A DNA stretch of 46,650 bases from Oscillospiraceae bacterium (GTDB lineage: Bacteria; Bacillota; Clostridia; Oscillospirales; CAG-272): NCBI GenBank assembly GCA_015063625.1, contig SVTT01000012.1, positions 1 to 46,650 on the forward strand, given 5' to 3'. A model generated the notes under the pieces. It made no database searches and had not been told where the DNA came from. It worked only from the letters and a program-made list of their open reading frames with translations. A program made the translations under genes and the position numbers. Shown here one piece after another: positions 42,701-46,650 of the stretch (within the stretch, counting starts at the first letter, position 1; the number at the start of each line of letters is the position of its first letter).

Positions 42701-43374
42701 CCTCTGCCAAGGAGAGCTACAACTATCTTGTTGAGGCAGATACCGATCCTGCACTTTTGCTGACCTCAAAGAACAATCTCTCTGCGGCAATCGATGTTTA
42801 CGTCAGCATTCTCGACCTTTATTACGGTCAGGTACAGTACAGCATCGATCCTGCTGCGAAGGAAGACTTCATCAATGATGTGACCGCAACCGGTGCAACC
42901 CAGCTGGACGCACTTTTGACGGTCGGCACGGCGCAGAGCGATCTGTCTGTTGAGGCGGCAGACCTCAATGCCTTCCTCTTCGGTGATGACGAAACCGTCA
43001 ATGCCAAGTATGCGGGCATCGGTGCAGCCAAGCTGTTTGATGCTTACAAGGCAGGACTGAACGCTGACGGCATTGCCGCAACGGGCATCAATCTTCAGTT
43101 GATTGCCAATGACATCGCGGCAGGCCTTGCCGTAAAGCCTGCTCCCACTCCCGAGGAGGATCAAAAGGCTCCCACCGGTGACGGGGCTGTGAATGCAGCA
43201 GATCCCTCGATCAAGTATTCGGTCGACAACGAGATCATCCTGGTCACCTACGGTGAGAGAGGCGCAGCTTACAAGTCGATCCTGCTCAACTTCAACGACT
43301 ATGCCGTTCAGACCACGGTCAACGGCGTGCTTTACAACGTAGCCGCATATGACTATGTTGTGATCTATCACTGA
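39727..43374 (+). CDS. DUF5696 domain-containing secreted protein
   Basis: The 1215-aa protein has a signal peptide (residues 1-30, Ile-Ser-Ala cut site) and no transmembrane segment after it. A beta-rich N-terminal half (about 50-490) is followed by a barrel-like central region (about 520-830). That region has Leu-Tyr-Ile-Glu-Thr-Phe-Gly, Asn-Phe-Lys-Leu-Thr-Gly-Tyr and Met-Leu-Glu-Gly-Gly-Asn-Ala, which look like strand ends of a glycosidase-type TIM barrel. A coiled-coil segment lies near 890-930. The last 50 residues show the DUF5696 ending (Leu-Asn-Phe-Asn-Asp-Tyr-Ala-Val). The family's activity is unproven; an extracellular glycoside hydrolase or glycan-binding role is inferred from the operon. 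AAAGGAG precedes the ATG. Confidence 0.8.
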   Translation: MNQTKLFSRLLCVLLSLLMLICMVPAMTISAEEGTGTGTGAPVEEDIDYSRVEYESAQARLDAMTKYFENDSYILYCDEKLGVVAYQNKATGEALFTNPWDMSLEPSSIDKVRGELMSQIIMKYVDSAGVEKTLTSYTDAALKSQMSVTGIKNGVRVEYAIGETSARILVPKQIEKEAFETKILKPLQENLSARDFMTFKVYFLLKEHGKPGIAQLLPVTEKKGIDVYVLNEITSVKELRKLEKWIRAYCPNYTFAEMDSDYEYVEYSEEAVSPPIFRMALEYTIDANGLSVCLPANGLRYDETSYRVTDLQVLPYMGASYKGIPSRDNANPDNDPNFVSVDYSGYTFLPDGSGTLYDLTTQIITKTRVYGEDFALISGISGLHTEIMRMPVFGQVEVATYSDGRVSKRGFIAIIEEGETLASIAPNHTVNAYSSVIPSFITRQIDTAKSGWSIYASRRYTDDYRLRYILLNDDEKAAAANLSNYYECSWMGMACAYRDYLDATSDGYNRLTEADVKSTHIPLYIETFGCVDTVKKIMSIPVTVSVALTSFEDVEKMYDYLAGEGVSNINFKLTGYANGGLYSDVPYKLKWESSVGGKSDFKDLLAHAKDKGFGVYPDFDFVYTTSGEGGSAVNMKKHAARTIENRYTTKRVYSATQQSLVSYFQMVMSPVTYSHFYEKIAKRYDKYDDAAGISLSTFGSDLNSDYDEEETALREDAKNYVIEALSYFKAKEYDVMLEGGNAFTWSYADHILDVPLDSSRYTNEKSAVPFMGVVLHGYVQFAGSALNMEGNLAYAMLKAMENGASVYFVLSYANTELLKEDVLLSQNYSVRYDIWQKRLVEIYKELNSVLADVQTKLIINHQFLDGTRIAGENELLEDILAEAEKQAAIIEEKIEKERLASLNVEKALNQLREYLRLYNEQYAMMDAHRFAVAGNATVLGSAWSSAKDEMAANSGAISFETKAGLTLLLTMGVAEPMAKIAMIKSNIASVIASAKESYNYLVEADTDPALLLTSKNNLSAAIDVYVSILDLYYGQVQYSIDPAAKEDFINDVTATGATQLDALLTVGTAQSDLSVEAADLNAFLFGDDETVNAKYAGIGAAKLFDAYKAGLNADGIAATGINLQLIANDIAAGLAVKPAPTPEEDQKAPTGDGAVNAADPSIKYSVDNEIILVTYGERGAAYKSILLNFNDYAVQTTVNGVLYNVAAYDYVVIYH

Positions 43375-43392
43375 GAAAGGGAGGGATAATCA

Positions 43393-44382
43393 ATGACAAA
43401 TCAAGTCAAAGCACCTGCGGCTGCTGCCAATGCAGCTCCTCAGAAGAAAAAGAAGATCGCCTCCCTTGACAGGAGAAAGGCACGTGCGGGATGGCTCTTC
43501 GTGTTGCCGTTCCTCATCGGTCTTGTCATCATCTATATCCCGATTCTTTGGGAATCCATCCAGTACAGCTTCTTCAACTACAAGGTTGTCGATGATATCA
43601 CCTATAAGACCTTTGCCGGCTTTGAGCACTATTCGTCTGCGTTGTTCGGCGAGGCGGATTTTGCACAATCCCTCCTGACCGGTCTGAAGGAAATGGCGTT
43701 TGATATTCCCGCCATTCTGATCTTCTCGCTCTTTGTTGCGGTAATTCTGAACCAGAAAATGGTCGGTCGTGCCGCATTTCGTGCCATCTTCTTCCTCCCC
43801 GTTGTGGTATCCACGGGTATGATGGAATCGATCATGACGGCATCCTACGGTGCTGCAGGCGAGGGAATGGACCTTGGTATGGAGGCGGGAGCTGCCGAAA
43901 AGCTTGCCTCGGTCATGGCGCTGGAGCAGCTGCTTTCACGTATATTTGAAAGCCTTGGATTTGGTCTTGGGTTGGTCGAGTATATTGCGTCGGCGGTTGC
44001 GGGGATCTCGGATATCATCAATCGCTCGGGCGTACAGATTCTGATCTTCCTTGCGGCATTGCAGTCCATTTCTCCTGCCATTTACGAGTCCTGTCAGATC
44101 GACGGTGCCACCTCTTGGGAAACCTTCTGGAAGATCACCTTCCCCATGGTCAGCCCCATGATCCTGGTGAACGCCGTGTATACGATCATTGACTCCTTTA
44201 CCACCGACTCCAACTCGGTCATGAAGGTGATCAACAACGCCTATCTCGGCGCGGGCGGTATCAAGAACCCTGCCAATATCAGTGCGGCAATGGGTTGGAT
44301 GTACTTCCTCGTCGTGTTGCTGATCGTAGGCGCGGTCGCGGGTATCTTCTCCGCGTACGTGTTCTACCAGCGCAGAGATTAA
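43393..44382 (+). CDS. Sugar ABC permease, MalF type, second pair
   Basis: The 329-aa CUT1 permease has six helices, a Lys-rich N-terminus (Pro-Gln-Lys-Lys-Lys-Lys) and the EAA loop Glu-Ser-Cys-Gln-Ile-Asp-Gly-Ala-Thr with Phe-Pro-Met-Val-Ser-Pro. It starts 18 nt after the DUF5696 gene and is clearly different in sequence from the MalF-type protein at 35703, so this is not a recent tandem duplication. An insertion of about 40 residues after helix 3 (near 155-195) is longer than usual. Confidence 0.9.
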   Translation: MTNQVKAPAAAANAAPQKKKKIASLDRRKARAGWLFVLPFLIGLVIIYIPILWESIQYSFFNYKVVDDITYKTFAGFEHYSSALFGEADFAQSLLTGLKEMAFDIPAILIFSLFVAVILNQKMVGRAAFRAIFFLPVVVSTGMMESIMTASYGAAGEGMDLGMEAGAAEKLASVMALEQLLSRIFESLGFGLGLVEYIASAVAGISDIINRSGVQILIFLAALQSISPAIYESCQIDGATSWETFWKITFPMVSPMILVNAVYTIIDSFTTDSNSVMKVINNAYLGAGGIKNPANISAAMGWMYFLVVLLIVGAVAGIFSAYVFYQRRD

Positions 44383-44400
44383 GAAAGGAGGAGGAGAGTT

Positions 44401-45510
44401 ATGACACAAAACATGGACAACAAGCCGCAGGTCAAGCGGGAAAGCAAAAATAAGATTCGTGTTGAATTTGAGCGTACCGATCTGAAGGAACGCTTGAAGG
44501 CGAAATACCTTTCTGCCTATTTTCTTAAGAACGTTGTCTGGTACATTTTCCGCCTCCTGCTGTTGATCGGTATTGCCTTTGTGGTGCTGAAGCCCTTCTA
44601 CACCATTATCATGCAGTCCTTCATGGCTGCCGAGGACTTTATCGATAGCACAGTCGTGCAGGTGCCCCGTCACTTCTCGGCGATCATCTACAAGGCGATC
44701 ATTGTGGACCTTGAGTATTTCAACTTCTTCTTCCAGACGCTGGCGCTCTCCCTCGGATGCGCACTGCTGCAGACCTTCTCCTGCGCTCTTATCGGCTACG
44801 GTCTTGCAAAGTTCAAATTCCGCGGTGCGAAGGCAGTGTTCTTCCTGGTGGTTCTGACGTTGGCAATTCCTCACGGTACCATGCAGTCGGCAATCTTCTA
44901 CCGCTTCCGTCACTTTGATATTCTCGGCATTCTGACCTTCTTCTCGGGTGGCGCGCGAACCGGTATCGGATGGCTTGACGGGATCCTTTCCAAGATCACG
45001 ATCCTGCCCTTCATTGACGGTGTCAGCACCATTCGTTCCGTGGTTCCGTTGTTGCTCTTGTCGGCTACGGGCCTTGCGTTCAAGAACGGTCTTTACATCT
45101 TCATGCTGCGTCAGTTCTTCCGCGGCGTGCCGGATGAGCTGGAGGAATCGGCTTACCTTGACGGTGCAAACACCTTCCGCACCTTCCTGCAGGTCATTCT
45201 TCCTCTGTCGGTGCCGATGATGATCACCGTGTTCCTGTTTGCCTTCTGCTGGCAGTGGACCGATGACTTCTACATTCCGCTGTTCTTCACAGGTGATCAG
45301 CCCTCGCTGATGACCTATATCGCGCGCTTTGGCGAGATTCCCAAGTCGCTGACGGTGCTTTATACCAATGTCACGCACTCCAGCGGCGATTACAAAAAGG
45401 CGATCGAGTACGGTTGTGGTCTGATGGCATGTGCGCCCCTGATCATCCTTTACCTCTTCTGCCAGAAGTTCCTCGTGCAGGGCATCGAGCGCTCCGGTAT
45501 CACGGGTTGA
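44401..45510 (+). CDS. Sugar ABC permease, MalG type, second pair
   Basis: This 369-aa CUT1 permease is longer than the usual 275-300 residues because of an N-terminal charged extension of about 45 residues and a longer loop in the middle (about 180-215). The EAA loop is Glu-Ser-Ala-Tyr-Leu-Asp-Gly-Ala-Asn with Leu-Pro-Leu-Ser-Val-Pro. GGAGGAGG precedes the ATG. It is the last gene of the seven-gene operon. No ATPase follows; a shared MsmK/UgpC-type ATPase must come from elsewhere. Confidence 0.9.
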   Translation: MTQNMDNKPQVKRESKNKIRVEFERTDLKERLKAKYLSAYFLKNVVWYIFRLLLLIGIAFVVLKPFYTIIMQSFMAAEDFIDSTVVQVPRHFSAIIYKAIIVDLEYFNFFFQTLALSLGCALLQTFSCALIGYGLAKFKFRGAKAVFFLVVLTLAIPHGTMQSAIFYRFRHFDILGILTFFSGGARTGIGWLDGILSKITILPFIDGVSTIRSVVPLLLLSATGLAFKNGLYIFMLRQFFRGVPDELEESAYLDGANTFRTFLQVILPLSVPMMITVFLFAFCWQWTDDFYIPLFFTGDQPSLMTYIARFGEIPKSLTVLYTNVTHSSGDYKKAIEYGCGLMACAPLIILYLFCQKFLVQGIERSGITG

Positions 45511-45522
45511 TCCTTGTTCGAC

Positions 45523-45826
45523 GCCGCACCGCTTAGGCAAGAGGGAGTCATCCGAACACGCCCGAAAGCCGTGATTTTCAGCGCTTTCGGCGGCAAGTGC
45601 GCTTGTAAAGTCCGTACTTGACTTCGCGCCCTTGCCACCAAAATCATCTTAAAATCAAGGCTTTGAGGGTCATCCGAGTTTTGAGAGAGCAAATGTTTGC
45701 AGACGCAAGGAAAATTCTTGCAGTCATATACGGATATGACAAGGGAATTCCCCGATGCGGATGCGGATATCTGCCTCTCAAAACCGAGTTCGGATCACTC
45801 CCTCTTGCCTAGCTAGGCGGTGCGGC
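45523..45826. repeat. Nested palindromic element of about 300 bp
   Basis: GCCGCACCGC (45523-45532) pairs with GCGGTGCGGC (45817-45826). The adjoining AGGCAAGAGGGAGT and CATCCGAAC segments pair with a matching right arm at about 45790-45811. Inside, CCGAAAG/CTTTCGG, CAAGT/ACTTG and GTCATAT/ATATGAC hairpins form. A second copy of the CATCCGAGTTTTGAGAG segment (about 45670-45687) pairs imperfectly with 45774-45796. No gene is present. It follows the operon and could stop transcription only inefficiently, as it lacks a T-run. Confidence 0.85.
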
Positions 45827-45858
45827 ACCTCCCACAAGCTCTCACATTGGAGGATGTT

Positions 45859-46215
45859 ATGAAATTTATCGGAAACCTTTTGTGGCTGATCTTTACGGGT
45901 ATTGCCACCTGTCTTGCATGGGCATTCCTCGGTCTTTTATGGTGTATCACCATCATCGGTATCCCGTTTGGCAAGCAGTGCTTTAAGCTGGCAGAGCTTT
46001 CCCTGATGCCCTTCGGCAGACGCGTCAGCTCTAATTTCGGCAAGCATCCCATCGCCAATGTGATCTGGATCATTTTTGGTGGCTTTGGCTTGGCGCTCGG
46101 CTATGTTGTAACAGGTCTTTTGTGGTGTATCACCATCATCGGTATCCCGTTCGGCAAGCAGTGCTTCAAGTTGGCATTGCTTTCGATCGCGCCCTTTGGC
46201 GCAAATGTGCGCTGA
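45859..46215 (+). CDS. yccF: YccF family inner-membrane protein
   Basis: This 118-aa protein has two copies of the YccF domain. Each has a hydrophobic helix and Leu-Trp-Cys-Ile-Thr-Ile-Ile-Gly-Ile-Pro-Phe-Gly, then Cys-Phe-Lys-Leu-Ala. Four membrane helices are likely. The function of the family is unknown. The start at 45859 has GGAGG about 5 nt upstream. The two repeats are nearly identical even at the DNA level over about 63 nt (45931-45993 and 46111-46173). It lies just after the palindromic element, and a terminator follows at once. Confidence 0.92.
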   Translation: MKFIGNLLWLIFTGIATCLAWAFLGLLWCITIIGIPFGKQCFKLAELSLMPFGRRVSSNFGKHPIANVIWIIFGGFGLALGYVVTGLLWCITIIGIPFGKQCFKLALLSIAPFGANVR

Positions 46216-46221
46216 GAACGC

Positions 46222-46260
46222 AAAAAGCGCCGTGCATCTACAAGATGCACGGCGCTTTTT
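46222..46260. terminator. Rho-independent terminator after yccF
   Basis: A perfect 17-bp stem (46222-46238 with 46244-46260), loop TACAA, ends in five T residues; the left A-run makes it usable in both directions. Confidence 0.95.
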
Positions 46261-46291
46261 ATATGGGCGGTGGGTTTAATGGGTCGTTCTC

Positions 46292-46352
46292 CTAGGAACA
46301 AGAGGGAGTCCTCCAAGCTTGCCCGAAAGCCCTCTGTTTCCAACGCTTTCGG
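46292..46352 (+). repeat. Partial copy of the left arm of the palindromic element
   Basis: ACAAGAGGGAGTC, GCCCGAAAGCC and CGCTTTCGG occur in the same order as at 45536-45590. The right arm is absent, so this is a solo half. Confidence 0.7.
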
Positions 46353-46353
46353 C

Positions 46354-46524
46354 TCCCTCGCGGCACGCCCTTATATCCGCCATCCCCTAGCAGATCCCGA
46401 TGCTCCGCATGGCCCTGAGGGTTCGACTGCGGGCTTCGCCCTTCGCTCAGGATGACAACGAGGGGGGCGCGCCCTCGCAGCACGTTCGGGTATGATCAAA
46501 CCCGGTAGGGGGCGGCGCCCTCTT
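46354..46524 (+). repeat. GC-rich dispersed repeat, copy 3, blocks in swapped order
   Basis: Block B (CAGATCCCGATGCTCCGCAT to CTCAGGATGACAACGAGG) comes before block A (CACGTTCGGG, ATGATC, CCGGTAGGG), the reverse of copies 1 and 2. This suggests a tandem array read from different registers. Confidence 0.82.
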
Positions 46525-46588
46525 GTCAAGAGCAAGATTGTAAACAGTTGTGCAAGAGGATTGTATACACATTTTATGTTCAATCTTT

Positions 46589-46639
46589 ACGCATTTGGAA
46601 GCCGGACGGAGCGTAGCGGAGAGAGGCTTCCAAATGCGT
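46589..46639. repeat. Perfect 15-bp inverted repeat near the window end
   Basis: ACGCATTTGGAAGCC (46589-46603) pairs with GGCTTCCAAATGCGT (46625-46639) around a 21-nt loop with GGAGCGTAGCGGAGAG. No T-run follows. The stretch 46525-46588 is AT-rich and shows no gene. Confidence 0.8.
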
Positions 46640-46650
46640 CACGCGGCTTA

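Noticed and set aside
35703-44382. Second permease pair as a recent duplication of the first
   Set aside because: Lengths, N-termini and EAA loops differ too much, so only shared family membership is supported.

Overview
The window looks like a chromosomal segment of a Gram-positive, spore-forming Firmicute, most likely an uncultured gut-type member of the Clostridia. The grounds are strong AGGAGG-type ribosome binding sites, TTGACA/TATAAT promoters, a spoVT sporulation regulator, a DUF1836 protein, carbohydrate-based metabolism, and the conserved ABC-permease/YIP1/DUF5696 cluster known from Firmicutes. Most of the window has roughly 50-55% GC by eye. The first 1.15 kb is visibly more AT-rich and looks acquired. 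No rRNA, tRNA, CRISPR array, transposase or phage gene was found.

Layout. 1-1150: accessory module with a large multi-hairpin repeat, a four-helix-bundle (23S IVS protein/Avd-like) gene and a broken GIY-YIG gene, bracketed by 24-nt direct repeats. 1197-7523: carbohydrate genes (polysaccharide deacetylase, PHP phosphoesterase, GH38 alpha-mannosidase, ROK glucokinase) and two unknown genes. 8112-13898: DUF1836 protein, then a compact exopolysaccharide set (CapD/PglF-like epimerase/dehydratase, Wzz-BY-kinase fusion, Wzy-like polymerase). 13927-14478: spoVT on the minus strand. 14822-18320: two CNNM/CorC-type membrane proteins, a DtxR-family regulator and RNase HI. 19136-24978: two paralogous secreted beta-helix proteins, each with its own promoter. 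25544-31338, minus strand: NAD+ synthetase and an mglBAC sugar ABC transporter. 32184-45510: a 13.3-kb operon with a giant binding protein, two permease pairs, an NHL-TPR-YIP1 membrane protein and a DUF5696 protein. 45859-46215: YccF.

How the genes fit together. The window is dominated by glycan handling. Mannosidase, glucokinase, mgl transporter and the large operon would import and process sugars. The Wzz/Wzy/CapD set would build a surface polymer, and the two beta-helix proteins are probably on the surface. The large operon has no ATPase gene, so it must borrow one (MsmK/UgpC type) from elsewhere.

The most unusual part is non-coding. Three copies (134-395, 7541-7897, 18344-18695) of a repeat consist of GTGAAGTT units separated by variable mini-hairpins, followed by AACTTCAC units separated by more mini-hairpins. 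Several stems change in a compensatory way between copies, so structure rather than sequence appears conserved. One copy leads directly into the four-helix-bundle gene. Other dispersed elements are a nested 300-bp palindrome (45523-45826), a hairpin motif shared by 9051-9092 and 45585-45626, and a GC-rich repeat present three times (21687-21897, 25251-25446, 46354-46524).
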